A DNA stretch of 14,282 bases from Syntrophaceae bacterium UBA5764. Lineage in GTDB: Bacteria; Desulfobacterota; Syntrophia; Syntrophales; Smithellaceae. Both the position numbers and the translations under genes were made by a program. Below the pieces are notes generated by a model. That model saw nothing but the letters and a program-made list of their open reading frames with translations, ran no database searches and was not told where the DNA came from. The stretch spans positions 1-14,282 of the forward strand of contig DIEW01000018.1 of NCBI GenBank assembly GCA_002418825.1, in the 5' to 3' direction. Shown here one piece after another: positions 1 to 8,509 of the stretch (its first letter is position 1; each line of letters opens with the position of its first letter).

Positions 1-2453
1 TGGGAAGCAATCCCGCTTCCAACCACCCCGTCTCCTGGAAATGGATACAGCATGCGGTGGAAAATCGTGGTGCAAAAATTATTTGTGTTGATCCCCGCTT
101 TACCCAATCGGCATCCAAGGCCCACGTTTACGCCCCTCTTCGTTCAGGGACCGATATCGCTTTCCTGGGCGGAATGATAAAATATATTATCGATAACAGA
201 CTTTATTTCGAAGAGTACATCAAACACTACACTAATGCTTCTTATCTGGTAAATCCGGCGTTCAAACTTCCGGGAGAAAACAGAGGAGTGTTTTCCGGAC
301 TGAAAAACGGCAAATACGAAAAAGATACTTGGTCATACCAGACAGACACGGAAGGTGTGATTAAAAAAGATTTTACCCTTAGAGACCCAAATTGCGTTTT
401 TCAGCTTTTGAGAAAACATTACTCTCGTTACACACCGGAAATCGTTTCCAAAATAACCGGAACGCCTAAAGATAAACTTATCGAAATTTATAAGCTATAC
501 GGTTCTACGGGCAAACCGAACAGAGCAGGCGTTGAGCTCTACGCGATGGGCTGGACGCAACACACTGTCGGCGTACAGAACATCCGTACAATGTGCATCA
601 TTCAGCTGCTATTAGGCAATATTGGTATTGCCGGCGGTGGAGTTGCGGCCATGCGCGGCGAATCCAACGTTCAGGGTTCCACAGATCACGGCCTTTTGTT
701 CCACATCTGGCCCGGTTATCTCGGCACTCCGACCGGTTCACTCAAGACGCTTGCGGAATTCAACGAAAAGAGAACGCCGAAAACAAAAGAGAAAAATTCT
801 CTCAACTGGTGGAAAAATTTCCCGAAGTATTCGGCCAGTTTCCTGCGGTCGATGTACGGGACAAACACAAGCCTCGAAGAGGCATATCAGCTTTTACCCA
901 AGCTTGACGACGGGGCGAATTATTCCTGGCTTCAGATTTTCGATGACATGTATAAAGGAAAATTTACCGGTTTTTTTGCCTGGGGAATGAATCCGGCCTG
1001 CTCAGGCGCTCATTCCAACAAAGTGCGCCAAGCCATGACTAAACTAGACTGGATGGTGAATGTAAACCTTTTTGACAATGAAACCGGTTCCTTCTGGCGC
1101 GGTCCGGGCATGGATCCGGCCAAAATCAAGACTGAAGTCTTCATGCTGCCGTGCGCGGCATCTATTGAAAAAGAAGGCAGCATTGCCAACAGCGGACGCC
1201 TGATGCAATGGCGCTACAAGGCGGTCAATCCTCCGGGAGAGGCCCTGCCGGACGGCGATATTATGAGTGAGCTGTTTTTCCGAGTAAAAAAACTCTATCT
1301 GCAAAAAAGCGGACCGAACAGCCGGGCAATCACCAAACTAACCTGGCCCTACGGGAAATTTGAAGGTAAACATTTTCACTACAATCCGCGCGCGGTTGCC
1401 GCGGAAATCAACGGCTGCTTCCTGCAGGATAAAACGGTAGAAAATCCCACCAAGAAAGGTGAATTCAAAACCTTCAAGAAAGGCGATCTGGTACCGACCT
1501 TTGCCTGGCTACAGGATGATGGTTCCACGTCATCGGGCTGCTGGGTCTATTGCGGCTCCGTAGGTGAAAAAGGCAACCTGGCGATGCGCCGCGGAACAAA
1601 AGATAATTCCGGCATAGGGCTCTATCCGGATTGGGCCTGGAGTTGGCCGGTGAATCGCAGAATTATTTACAACGGTGCGTCCGTTGACCCCAACGGCAAA
1701 CCCTGGGATCCCCGACGCGCGGTCATCAAATGGGACGGTGCAAAATGGACAGGGGATGTTCCGGATGGCGTCGGCGATCCCGGCAAGGGCCGCCCGCCTT
1801 TCATCATGAAACCGGATGGTGTGGCCAGCCTCTATGGTCCCGGTCTAGCGGACGGACCCTTCCCCGAGCATTACGAACCGCTGGAGTGCCCGGTGGAGAA
1901 AAACCTAATGTCGCCGCAGAAAAACAACCCGACCATCAAACGCTTTGACAAACCCGGCGTCGGTTCCGACCTGGATGTTTACTCCGGCGTGGATACATGC
2001 GATCCGCGCTATCCATTCGTCGCCACCACCTACCGTGTCAGCGAACACTGGCAGACAGGCGTGCTCACGCGCTGGTGTCCGTGGCTCGCGGAAATGCAGC
2101 CCGGCATGTTTGTGGAAATGAGCAATGAACTGGCGGAAGAAAGAGGCATCAAAAACGGCGATAAGTGCATTGTCCGTTCGCCACGCGGTGAAGTGGAATG
2201 CACGGCAATTGTCACGCCGCGCTTTAAGCCACTGGTTATCAACGGAAACGACATACATCAGATAGGCATCCCCTGGCATTACGGTTGGATTACCACCAAA
2301 GACCGCAAATACAATAAAGGCGATAAAAAAGCGGAGGTATTCACGTTCGGCGACGCGGCAAATCTTTTGACGCCAACCATTGGAGACGCAAACACTATGA
2401 TACCCGAGACAAAGGCCTTCATGGCGAATGTTGTAAAGAAGGAGGTGAGATAA
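1..2453 (+). CDS. fdnG: Formate dehydrogenase-N catalytic (alpha) subunit, 5'-truncated by the window edge
   Basis: This is the molybdopterin (Mo or W, bis-PGD) subunit that oxidises formate to CO2 and passes electrons to the FdnH iron-sulfur subunit. The frame is open from base 3 (GSNPASNHPVSWKW...) and the gene starts outside the window; the GTG at 57 is internal. The 816 residues seen match E. coli FdnG from just after its Sec196 region to the C-terminus. Recognisable stretches include DPRFTQSASKAHVYAPLRSG, GWTQHTVGVQNIRTM, the PFPEHYEP motif and a C-terminal dinucleotide-binding domain ending in GDANTMIPETKAF. The Tat signal, N-terminal [4Fe-4S] motif and Sec/Cys active-site codon lie outside, so selenocysteine use cannot be judged. 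The stop (TAA 2451-2453) is one base before the ATG of fdnH, showing an operon. By family knowledge the subunit faces the periplasm, provided the unseen Tat signal exists. Confidence 0.95.
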   Translation, partial: GSNPASNHPVSWKWIQHAVENRGAKIICVDPRFTQSASKAHVYAPLRSGTDIAFLGGMIKYIIDNRLYFEEYIKHYTNASYLVNPAFKLPGENRGVFSGLKNGKYEKDTWSYQTDTEGVIKKDFTLRDPNCVFQLLRKHYSRYTPEIVSKITGTPKDKLIEIYKLYGSTGKPNRAGVELYAMGWTQHTVGVQNIRTMCIIQLLLGNIGIAGGGVAAMRGESNVQGSTDHGLLFHIWPGYLGTPTGSLKTLAEFNEKRTPKTKEKNSLNWWKNFPKYSASFLRSMYGTNTSLEEAYQLLPKLDDGANYSWLQIFDDMYKGKFTGFFAWGMNPACSGAHSNKVRQAMTKLDWMVNVNLFDNETGSFWRGPGMDPAKIKTEVFMLPCAASIEKEGSIANSGRLMQWRYKAVNPPGEALPDGDIMSELFFRVKKLYLQKSGPNSRAITKLTWPYGKFEGKHFHYNPRAVAAEINGCFLQDKTVENPTKKGEFKTFKKGDLVPTFAWLQDDGSTSSGCWVYCGSVGEKGNLAMRRGTKDNSGIGLYPDWAWSWPVNRRIIYNGASVDPNGKPWDPRRAVIKWDGAKWTGDVPDGVGDPGKGRPPFIMKPDGVASLYGPGLADGPFPEHYEPLECPVEKNLMSPQKNNPTIKRFDKPGVGSDLDVYSGVDTCDPRYPFVATTYRVSEHWQTGVLTRWCPWLAEMQPGMFVEMSNELAEERGIKNGDKCIVRSPRGEVECTAIVTPRFKPLVINGNDIHQIGIPWHYGWITTKDRKYNKGDKKAEVFTFGDAANLLTPTIGDANTMIPETKAFMANVVKKEVR
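2439..2448 (+). promoter_or_regulatory. Strong Shine-Dalgarno of fdnH
   Basis: The run AAGGAGGTGA is a near-perfect anti-16S match inside the last codons of fdnG, six bases before the ATG at 2455. It fixes the fdnH start and implies translational coupling. Confidence 0.85.
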
Positions 2454-2454
2454 C

Positions 2455-3258
2455 ATGTCCGAGATGATTAAATTATACGATGATTCCAAGTGTACCGCCT
2501 GCAGAGGATGTCAACTGGCCTGCAAGCAATGGAATGAACTTAAAGCCGGACAAACGGAAAACCGAGGCACTTATCAGAACCCTCCCACTTTGCAGCCCAA
2601 TACTTACATGATTATCCATTACCAGGATTATGTCACTTCAGAGGGTGATGTAAAATGGCTTTTCCGCAAAGAAGCTTGCATGCACTGTACAAACGCAGCC
2701 TGTGTAACAGTTTGTCCCAGCGGTGCGCTTTACTATAATAAAGAATTCGGAACGGTGGGAATGGACAGAACAAAATGCATCGGCTGCAAGGAATGTGTAG
2801 CGGCATGTCCTTTTGAAATTCCCAAATATGATTCCAAAACATCTAAAGTTTACAAATGCGACATGTGCGAAAGCAGAATAACCAATAATATGGAGCCTGC
2901 CTGTGTCAAGTCCTGTCCCACCGGCGCGTTAAAGTGGGGCGAAAAGGATAAAATGCTCGCGCTGGCGCAAAAACGTGTGGAAGAAATTGGCGGTAATGCT
3001 GCTGTTTACGGGGATCAATTTGTCAACGGAACGCATTTTATGTACGTGCTTAAAGAAGGAAAGGATGTTTACGCAGATATTCACGAAAACCCCAAAGTTC
3101 CGCTTTCCGTGTTTATTTGGAAAGACCTGCTCAAGCCCTTAAGCCTTTTGGGCGCGGGGGGAGTGATTGGCGGCTCACTGTTGCATTATATTCTGCACGG
3201 GCCGAAGCGACCCGACCCGGAGCCCGGCGATGATGTTAAGACGGAAGGGAGGGAATAA
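2455..3258 (+). CDS. fdnH: Formate dehydrogenase iron-sulfur (beta) subunit
   Basis: This 267-residue electron-transfer subunit carries electrons from the FdnG active site to the cytochrome b subunit. Sixteen cysteines in four ferredoxin-type groups would bind four [4Fe-4S] clusters: C13/C16/C19/C23, C75/C78/C83/C87, C108/C111/C114/C118 and C135/C138/C150/C154. A hydrophobic segment near residues 228-245 is the C-terminal membrane anchor typical of FdnH, followed by a charged tail. It is somewhat shorter than E. coli FdnH (about 294 residues). The start at 2455 is supported by the strong Shine-Dalgarno. The stop (3256-3258) sits four bases before the ATG of the cytochrome gene. Related HybA/PhsB-type subunits share the Cys pattern, but the neighbouring FdnG makes the assignment firm. 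Confidence 0.95.
   Translation: MSEMIKLYDDSKCTACRGCQLACKQWNELKAGQTENRGTYQNPPTLQPNTYMIIHYQDYVTSEGDVKWLFRKEACMHCTNAACVTVCPSGALYYNKEFGTVGMDRTKCIGCKECVAACPFEIPKYDSKTSKVYKCDMCESRITNNMEPACVKSCPTGALKWGEKDKMLALAQKRVEEIGGNAAVYGDQFVNGTHFMYVLKEGKDVYADIHENPKVPLSVFIWKDLLKPLSLLGAGGVIGGSLLHYILHGPKRPDPEPGDDVKTEGRE
3245..3253 (+). promoter_or_regulatory. Shine-Dalgarno of fdnI, overlapping the end of fdnH
   Basis: AAGGGAGGG lies nine bases before the ATG at 3263, inside the last fdnH codons. It decides the fdnI start: the upstream in-frame start at 3167 would overlap fdnH by 92 bases and add 32 non-family residues. Confidence 0.75.
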
Positions 3259-3262
3259 AACA

Positions 3263-3931
3263 ATGAAACCGAAAAACGGAATGATAAAAGCGACAAGCGG
3301 ATATGAAAGATTCGTCCACTGGATGCTGGCCATTTCCTGCCTGCTTTTGTGCTACACGGGACTGGGAATGATGTTTGAATCCCTCAACTTTCTGGGCGTG
3401 ATTATGGGCGGGTTGAAAGGATTAAAGATTGTCCACAATTTCACCGCGATCATTTTCACTGTCGCGCTCATTTTGGCCATCAAAATGTGGTGGAAAGAAG
3501 CGGGGATTTTTGTCTTTCCCGAAGATTGGGAATGGATAAAGGCGGCCGGCGGTTATCTGTGGCATGTTGACCATGTGGCGGAAGTGGGCAAATACAATCC
3601 CGGTCAGAAGGCGTTTTTTCTGACGGTGGCTCTTTTCGGTGCGCTGATGGTGGTCACCGGTTTTTTCATGTGGTTACAGCCAGGCTTTGTGCCGATGGAA
3701 GTGCTGCGCTGGATGTATCCGCTGCATGTATTGGGATTTGTCGTTATCTTTGCCTTCTTCTTCATTCACTTGTATCTGGGAACCATCGGTTCACCGGGTT
3801 CGTTACCGGCGATGACCGGCGGGTGGGTGACCAGAGCGTGGCTCAAAAAGCAGCATCCCAAGTGGCTCAAGGAAATGGAGCACGAGGGAAAGCTGATTGT
3901 TTACAAAGACGAAAACTCGAAAAAAGTGTAA
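3263..3931 (+). CDS. fdnI: Formate dehydrogenase cytochrome b556 (gamma) subunit
   Basis: This 222-residue integral membrane dihaem cytochrome b takes electrons from FdnH and reduces quinone. Hydrophobic segments fall near residues 20-38, 56-75, 115-138 and 150-175, the four-helix FdnI layout. Histidines H19, H58, H155 and H169 sit almost exactly where E. coli FdnI has its haem b ligands (His18, 57, 155, 169, from memory). The N-terminal YERFVHW and the PLHVLGFV/FIHLYLG motifs are family hallmarks. The start was chosen at 3263 from the Shine-Dalgarno and protein family length. It is the last gene of the fdnGHI operon; no fdhE or fdhD maturation gene follows, only a hairpin terminator. Confidence 0.93.
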   Translation: MKPKNGMIKATSGYERFVHWMLAISCLLLCYTGLGMMFESLNFLGVIMGGLKGLKIVHNFTAIIFTVALILAIKMWWKEAGIFVFPEDWEWIKAAGGYLWHVDHVAEVGKYNPGQKAFFLTVALFGALMVVTGFFMWLQPGFVPMEVLRWMYPLHVLGFVVIFAFFFIHLYLGTIGSPGSLPAMTGGWVTRAWLKKQHPKWLKEMEHEGKLIVYKDENSKKV

Positions 3932-3962
3932 CGGACTGAAAAATTTAATGATTGACAGAAAA

Positions 3963-3985
3963 GGGCGTCTCCTCCCGAGACGCCC
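3963..3985. terminator. Bidirectional intrinsic terminator between convergent operons
   Basis: A perfect 9-bp stem, GGGCGTCTC / GAGACGCCC, with a 5-base loop (3972-3976) lies 31 bases after the fdnI stop. On the plus strand it is followed by CTTTCTC. On the minus strand it is followed by TTTTCTG, the better U-tract, so it can also end the opposing catabolic transcript coming from 4150. Confidence 0.8.
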
Positions 3986-4149
3986 CTTTCTCATGAAAAT
4001 AAAATATTCACTGCCTGATCTTTTCCTTCCCGTACCGGCGAAAATTAAAGTCCTTATACCTTTCGCGAGCGCAGCGAATCAATCTCCACGCTGCTTTCCA
4101 AGTGAAAGTTTCGCCTAATTATCAGCGGAAATCAAAATGATTTGTTAAA

Positions 4150-4689
4150 TTATTTCACAATTTTAAAAATATCTTTTGCCTTTGGATCGGCGGCGGAGCG
4201 CAGAAGTTCAAACAAAATCATCTCTGCGCTGGCTATCTGCGCACCGGCTCTTTTCATGGCGTTGATACCTATCTGGCGGTTTTCCGGCGTGCGCGAGGAA
4301 ACGGCATCGGCAACCAAATACACACTGTAGCCGTTGGCGAGCAAATCCAGCGCCGTCTGATAAACGCAAACATGGCTTTCAATTCCGGTTAAAACCACAT
4401 ACCGGCGGCTAAGTGACTCAAGTTGTTCACAAAACTGCGTATTGAGCCAACAACTAAAACTTTCTTTAGCAATCGGAGTAATATCTTCAATCTCAACAGC
4501 AACGGGAGGTATGGTCTTACCCAGCTTCTGCGGCGTTTGTTCCGTAACGATAATCGGCAGGCCCAGCGTTTTGAATCCTTTAATCATCTTGATGGTGTTG
4601 GCAAAAATATTTTCTTTATCGAACATGGCCTGAGCAAGATTACCCTGAATATCAATAATAACCAGAACTGCAGCAGTGCGGCTGAGCAT
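4150..4689 (-). CDS. Isochorismatase-like cysteine hydrolase (YcaC/nicotinamidase superfamily)
   Basis: A 179-residue protein of the isochorismatase-like fold, usually 170-220 residues. The hydrolase triad is visible: D13 in VIIDIQ, K75 in TPIAKESF and C108 in GIESHVCVYQTA, where the preceding I-E pair normally forms the cis-peptide turn. The family cleaves amides (nicotinamide, carbamoyl groups) or the isochorismate vinyl ether; the sequence does not give the substrate, and the short YcaC-like form suggests an amide. It is the last gene of the long minus-strand run, 31 bases after the alpha/beta hydrolase stop, with an AAAAAGG-type ribosome site about eight bases before the ATG. Co-transcription with the TetR-led cluster is likely from spacing, but its role there is unknown. 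It is expected in the cytoplasm; no signal peptide or membrane segment is seen. Confidence 0.88.
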   Translation of the reverse strand: MLSRTAAVLVIIDIQGNLAQAMFDKENIFANTIKMIKGFKTLGLPIIVTEQTPQKLGKTIPPVAVEIEDITPIAKESFSCWLNTQFCEQLESLSRRYVVLTGIESHVCVYQTALDLLANGYSVYLVADAVSSRTPENRQIGINAMKRAGAQIASAEMILFELLRSAADPKAKDIFKIVK

Positions 4690-4720
4690 AACAATACCTT
4701 TTTATTTTTGTCCAAAATTA

Positions 4721-5584
4721 TTATTTTGCCGCAAAAAAATCTTCGAGCATCTTGTTGACTTTTTCGGCTTCTTCATGCTGTATCCAGTGCGTTGCTTCAG
4801 CAAATTTCGTCAGTTTACCCTGTTTGCAGTAAACCATGCTTTCATCGGCCATTTCATGAAGCAACGCGATGTCTTTCATGCCCCACAAAAAAATCATGGG
4901 CATTTTTATGTCATAGCTCATTGGTGGTTCCGATGGCACCTGAATCAACGCACGGTACCAGTTGACCATCGCCGAAAACGCACGCGGTTGCGCAAAAGCT
5001 TTCCTGTACTCTTCAAGTTCCTGTTCGGTAAAAGCCCCTTTGTTGCTGGACTTAGCCAATATTTGCACAGGCCATTCATAATTACCAGCAGAAGCGAATT
5101 TTTCCACAACCCCAGGCAACTGAAAATAAAAGATATACCAGCTTCTCTGCATTTGCCGAGGATTGCCAAAAAGATTTTTAGCCATCACTTTGGGATGCGG
5201 AACATTCATAATTACAAGCTTTTTTATGCGTTCGGGATACTTGAGCGCTACCCACCAGGAAACAGAAGCGCCCCAGTCATGACCGACGAGAAAAATCTTA
5301 TCGCGCCCGTAAGCATCAATGAGACCGATAATGTCTTTAGCTAATTCATCTATCTTATAAGCGGCAATGCCCTCGGGTTTATCGCTTAAATTATAGCCGC
5401 GCTGATCGGGTGTAACAACAAGATAACCTTTATCGACAAAGTAACCTATTTGTTTACGCCAAGCATACCAAAATTCCGGGAAACCGTGCAAAAACATAAC
5501 CAGAGGACCGTCTTTAGGACCTGACTCCATGACATGCAAGCTTATGCCATTAGTTTCAATGAATCGTTCTCGTAAATCACTCAT
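4721..5584 (-). CDS. Alpha/beta hydrolase, soluble epoxide hydrolase type
   Basis: A 287-residue alpha/beta hydrolase. The oxyanion-hole motif H33-G-F-P36, nucleophile elbow G-H-D103-W-G, acid D238 (WGMKDIA) and base H266 (EATHWIQH) are all present. An aspartate nucleophile fits epoxide hydrolases and haloalkane/fluoroacetate dehalogenases. The HGFP motif plus candidate lid tyrosines Y150 and Y210 (NWYRA) favour epoxide hydrolase, which opens an epoxide to a vicinal diol with water. A dehalogenase is the main alternative, because the tyrosines that separate the two were placed by eye. Seventeen bases separate it from the upstream reductase stop, and a G7 run acts as Shine-Dalgarno five bases before the ATG. 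An epoxide hydrolase in an anaerobic-looking cluster is unusual; in this context it may act on another ester or activated ring. Confidence 0.87.
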   Translation of the reverse strand: MSDLRERFIETNGISLHVMESGPKDGPLVMFLHGFPEFWYAWRKQIGYFVDKGYLVVTPDQRGYNLSDKPEGIAAYKIDELAKDIIGLIDAYGRDKIFLVGHDWGASVSWWVALKYPERIKKLVIMNVPHPKVMAKNLFGNPRQMQRSWYIFYFQLPGVVEKFASAGNYEWPVQILAKSSNKGAFTEQELEEYRKAFAQPRAFSAMVNWYRALIQVPSEPPMSYDIKMPMIFLWGMKDIALLHEMADESMVYCKQGKLTKFAEATHWIQHEEAEKVNKMLEDFFAAK

Positions 5585-5589
5585 GTAAT

Positions 5590-5596
5590 CCCCCCC
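5590..5596 (-). promoter_or_regulatory. Poly-G (G7) Shine-Dalgarno of the alpha/beta hydrolase
   Basis: On the minus strand the leader reads AAGGGGGGGATTAC then ATG, so a seven-G run supplies the ribosome site with five bases of spacing. Homopolymer slippage would change that spacing. Confidence 0.6.
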
Positions 5597-5601
5597 TTAA
5601 T

Positions 5602-7560
5602 TTATATTGACCATGCGGCTTTTGCGCCATCCGTGGTCGCTTCGATAATTCTACGCGGAGCCACTGCATCACCAACAATAAAATGACGGATATTCTTTTT
5701 GACCAGCATGTCTTTGAGCTCGTTTCTGGGCGTAACACCGATGGCCACAACCACCTGATTGACCGGAGAGAGTTTCTGCTCCTCGCCTTTTTTGTTGATG
5801 ATTACGGCATTCTCTTCAATTTTCTTTACCGTGGTGCCCAGCATCAGCTTGATGCCTGCCGCCTGAAGCCGGCGGTACAACATCTGGCCGTGCGCGGCCT
5901 GCGGCAGAACCGGCGGTTTGGTAAGCATCTCAACAATCGTTATATACTTAACGCCTTTGTCGCGCAGATAATCGGCGGTCTCCATGCCCACTAATCCTCC
6001 ACCGATTACCACAACATGGTCGCGGCCTTTTACTTCGCCATTAAGAATCTGCCAGGCGTCACAGACGACGGAGCTTCCGATTCCTTCCGCCGGACGGGCG
6101 GTTTTATCCGCGCCGATGGCCAGAATTACCGCTTCGGGTTTTCCTTTTTCTAGCATTTCTTCCGTAACGTTCGTGTTGAGTTTTATTTCCACGCCTTGAC
6201 GTTTGCATTTATCTGTCAGTGTTTTTATGTACTTGGCGTAAATTTCCTTATGTGGAGCCTTGGCCGCGTAAAGAACATTGCCACCGGTATGCTTGTCCCG
6301 CTCAAATAAAGTGACTTTGTGGCCTAATCTTGCCGCTTCGGATGCCGCAGTGAGACCCGCAGGACCCGCGCCAATTACCCAAACCTTGCGGCTGGTTTTG
6401 GCGGGGCCTTCCGGATAAATCAGTTCTTGCCCAGTTTGTGGATTGATCGCGCAGCGTATCGACTTCAGATCTATAGTAAGCCCCTCAATACATCCCTGAT
6501 TACAGGCCAAGCACTCAAACGTACATTCGGGATGACCTTCAATGGCGTTTTTCAGAAAATCGGGATCGGCCAAATGCTGACGTCCTACCGCAATCATATC
6601 CGCATCGCCGCGGGCAATAACCTCATCCATGAAAAAAGGATCAGTATAGCGTCCTACAGAAATAACCGGTACTGTGCTTACATCCTTTATCTTTCTTGCC
6701 AAGTGTGACTTAAATCCGGGAGCATATTCAATAGGTGCGCTGGCGTTAGGCGTGTCGTTATTCACCTCGGGATTACCATGCGTACCGAAAGAAACATTAA
6801 TAACATCTGCACCGGCAGCAATAAGATCCGGAACAATTTTTTGCATATCCGAAATAGTATAACCGTTCTTTACGCACTCTTCTCCGGAAATACGGATAGA
6901 TACGGGAAAATCATTTCCTACGCTTTTGCGCACCGCTCTGAGACATTCCACCATGAAGCGTGCACGACCTCGAAAATCGCCACCGTATTTATCGGTTCGT
7001 TGATTGGAATGAGCGGAAAGAAACTGCATCAGAAGATAGCCATGCGCACCGTGCAGTTCCACAGCATCGAATCCGGCTATTTGAGCACGAAGCGCTGTTT
7101 TACCGAAAGCCTCAATTATTTCTTCTATCTCCTCCAAAGTCATTTCCCGCGGCGCTCCCAAAAAACCGTAGAGAAAACTGGGAATCGCCGAAGGCGCTAT
7201 CGCCTGTTTATTCTTAAGTTTGATATAACTTTCCCGTCCACAATGATGAAGCTGCATAGCAATCTTACCTCCCTGATCATGGACAGTTTCAGCTAGCTTA
7301 CTCAACCCGGGTATGAATTTGTCATCCCAACCTCCCAGAGCGCTTGGACTAACATGCCCCGAGGGATGAACCGCGACAATTTCGGTAATAATCAGTCCCG
7401 CGCCGCCGTGCGCCCGTCTTTTGATATATGCGATGTTGGCATCACTGACCATGGCATCAGGGCCAGCCAGCGAAGTTCCCATTGGTGGCATGACCACACG
7501 ATTCTTAAGTTCCATTGATTTTATTCGGATTGGTTTCAATAGATTATTCAATGTTTTCAT
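5602..7560 (-). CDS. NADH:flavin oxidoreductase / 2,4-dienoyl-CoA reductase (FadH/BaiCD type)
   Basis: A 652-residue three-domain flavoprotein close to E. coli FadH length (about 672). Residues 1-340 form an old-yellow-enzyme FMN barrel (RVVMPPMG at 21-28; HGAHGYLL at 170-177, whose Tyr matches the FadH catalytic tyrosine region). C350, C353, C357 and C370 bind a [4Fe-4S] cluster. An FAD site VIGAGPAG is at 395-402 and an NAD(P)H fold GGGLVG at 520-525. Such enzymes reduce C=C bonds conjugated to a carbonyl or CoA thioester (2,4-dienoyl-CoA, enoates, bile-acid enones). The ATG at 7560 was chosen because the longer frame to 7671 adds 37 residues foreign to the family. The SDR stop is 116 bases upstream. 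Given the dehydratase relatives nearby, an enoyl- or dienoyl-CoA product is a reasonable substrate guess. Confidence 0.9.
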   Translation of the reverse strand: MKTLNNLLKPIRIKSMELKNRVVMPPMGTSLAGPDAMVSDANIAYIKRRAHGGAGLIITEIVAVHPSGHVSPSALGGWDDKFIPGLSKLAETVHDQGGKIAMQLHHCGRESYIKLKNKQAIAPSAIPSFLYGFLGAPREMTLEEIEEIIEAFGKTALRAQIAGFDAVELHGAHGYLLMQFLSAHSNQRTDKYGGDFRGRARFMVECLRAVRKSVGNDFPVSIRISGEECVKNGYTISDMQKIVPDLIAAGADVINVSFGTHGNPEVNNDTPNASAPIEYAPGFKSHLARKIKDVSTVPVISVGRYTDPFFMDEVIARGDADMIAVGRQHLADPDFLKNAIEGHPECTFECLACNQGCIEGLTIDLKSIRCAINPQTGQELIYPEGPAKTSRKVWVIGAGPAGLTAASEAARLGHKVTLFERDKHTGGNVLYAAKAPHKEIYAKYIKTLTDKCKRQGVEIKLNTNVTEEMLEKGKPEAVILAIGADKTARPAEGIGSSVVCDAWQILNGEVKGRDHVVVIGGGLVGMETADYLRDKGVKYITIVEMLTKPPVLPQAAHGQMLYRRLQAAGIKLMLGTTVKKIEENAVIINKKGEEQKLSPVNQVVVAIGVTPRNELKDMLVKKNIRHFIVGDAVAPRRIIEATTDGAKAAWSI

Positions 7561-7570
7561 AGCTCTTATT

Positions 7571-7578
7571 CCCCCCCC
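7571..7578 (-). promoter_or_regulatory. Poly-G (G8) Shine-Dalgarno of the flavin reductase
   Basis: An eight-G run ends ten bases before the ATG at 7560 (GGGGGGGG-AATAAGAGCT-ATG on the minus strand). It supports the 652-residue start and repeats the homopolymer pattern seen before the next gene. Confidence 0.55.
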
Positions 7579-7676
7579 AGTCAAAAAAGAAATTAAAACT
7601 TCTACAAACCTTAGCGGCAGATAAAAGTACCGGCAGGATATTATTCTGCTGTTTTTTTTCGATTCTCCCAAACTTG

Positions 7677-8474
7677 CTAAGCATGATGAGCAAGCAACAG
7701 ACCACCATCAATAATAATTTCAGCGCCTGTCGTGTAATTGGAGGCATCTGACGCCAGATATACTGCTGCGCCGGCGATTTCATCAGGCACCCCTATACGT
7801 CCTGCCGGCAGTGATTTTTCCATGGTTTCTTTAGCTTTCTTTGCCTCTTCTGGAGATAAATGGGACCAGTGTGAATTCATCATTTTGGTGCTAATAGGTC
7901 CCGGAGCGATAGCATTGACCTGAATATTGTCACCTGCTAATTCCATGGCAAATGCCTTGGTAATCATATGCACACCTGCCTTAGAAATGGAATAGATACT
8001 GACACCAGGCTCCGGTTTGTGACCATCAATAGATGCGACATTGATTATTTTCCCGCCACCTTGCTTTTTCATGATTTTAGCCACAGCCTGGCTGACAAAA
8101 TAAACTCCTTTCAGATTCAGGTTCATGATTGTGTCCCAAAGACGCTCGTCCGAATCCAAAACGGAAGCCATCGCAGGGCTGGCACCGGCATTATTTACCA
8201 AAATGTCTATCCTTTTGTATTTTTCTAAAACAGCATTGATCATTTTCTGGATTTCTTCATATTTTCCCAGATGAGACTGCAAAGGCAACGCCTCACCGCC
8301 GGCGGCTTTGATTTCTTGGGCCGTCGCTTCGAGATCATTGATTTTACGGCTGGTGATAACAACTTTAGCCCCGGCTTTGGCTAAACCAAAGGCAATGGCC
8401 TGGCCAATGCCACGTCCACCACCGGTAACAATAGCAATCTTATCCTTCAATGAAAATTGATTTAAATCAAACAT
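7677..8474 (-). CDS. Short-chain dehydrogenase/reductase (classical SDR)
   Basis: A 265-residue classical SDR, the usual length. The nucleotide-binding motif TGGGRGIG is at 17-24 and NNAG at 94-97. The catalytic tetrad is N120, S148, Y161 and K165 (YSISK). The PGPISTKM segment after the active site and the C-terminal IIDGG are typical. It would interconvert a hydroxyl and a ketone with NAD(P); R43 in TSRK after the second beta strand hints at NADP preference. Family relatives include FabG-like 3-oxoacyl reductases and glucose/gluconate dehydrogenases, so the substrate is not fixed. A clear TAAGGAG ribosome site precedes the ATG. It follows the AbfD-like gene by 115 bases and probably supplies or consumes the hydroxyl group handled by the neighbouring dehydratase relatives (inference). 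Confidence 0.9.
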   Translation of the reverse strand: MFDLNQFSLKDKIAIVTGGGRGIGQAIAFGLAKAGAKVVITSRKINDLEATAQEIKAAGGEALPLQSHLGKYEEIQKMINAVLEKYKRIDILVNNAGASPAMASVLDSDERLWDTIMNLNLKGVYFVSQAVAKIMKKQGGGKIINVASIDGHKPEPGVSIYSISKAGVHMITKAFAMELAGDNIQVNAIAPGPISTKMMNSHWSHLSPEEAKKAKETMEKSLPAGRIGVPDEIAGAAVYLASDASNYTTGAEIIIDGGLLLAHHA

Positions 8475-8509
8475 GGTTTAATTCTCCTTAACTTATTGTA
8501 TATTTTGTT

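Noticed and set aside
1905..2489. A 194-residue reading frame on the minus strand inside fdnG
   Set aside because: It is antisense to clearly conserved fdnG sequence, shows no family motif and is best explained as a shadow frame.
3167..3931. Longer start for the cytochrome b subunit at 3167
   Set aside because: It would overlap fdnH by 92 bases; the ATG at 3263 has a good ribosome site and matches FdnI length and histidine positions.
3990..4149. A small gene in the gap between the convergent operons
   Set aside because: Short frames there lack a ribosome site and any motif; I see only a weak TTCGC/GCGAA stem near 4062-4077 and otherwise nothing.
4676..5344. A 222-residue plus-strand frame opposite the alpha/beta hydrolase
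   Set aside because: The opposite strand encodes an intact hydrolase with all catalytic motifs; this frame has no recognisable features.
5602..7671. Longer start for the flavin reductase at 7671 (689 residues)
   Set aside because: The extra 37 residues do not resemble the family N-terminus, while MKTLNNLLKPIRI at 7560 does and has a G-rich ribosome site.
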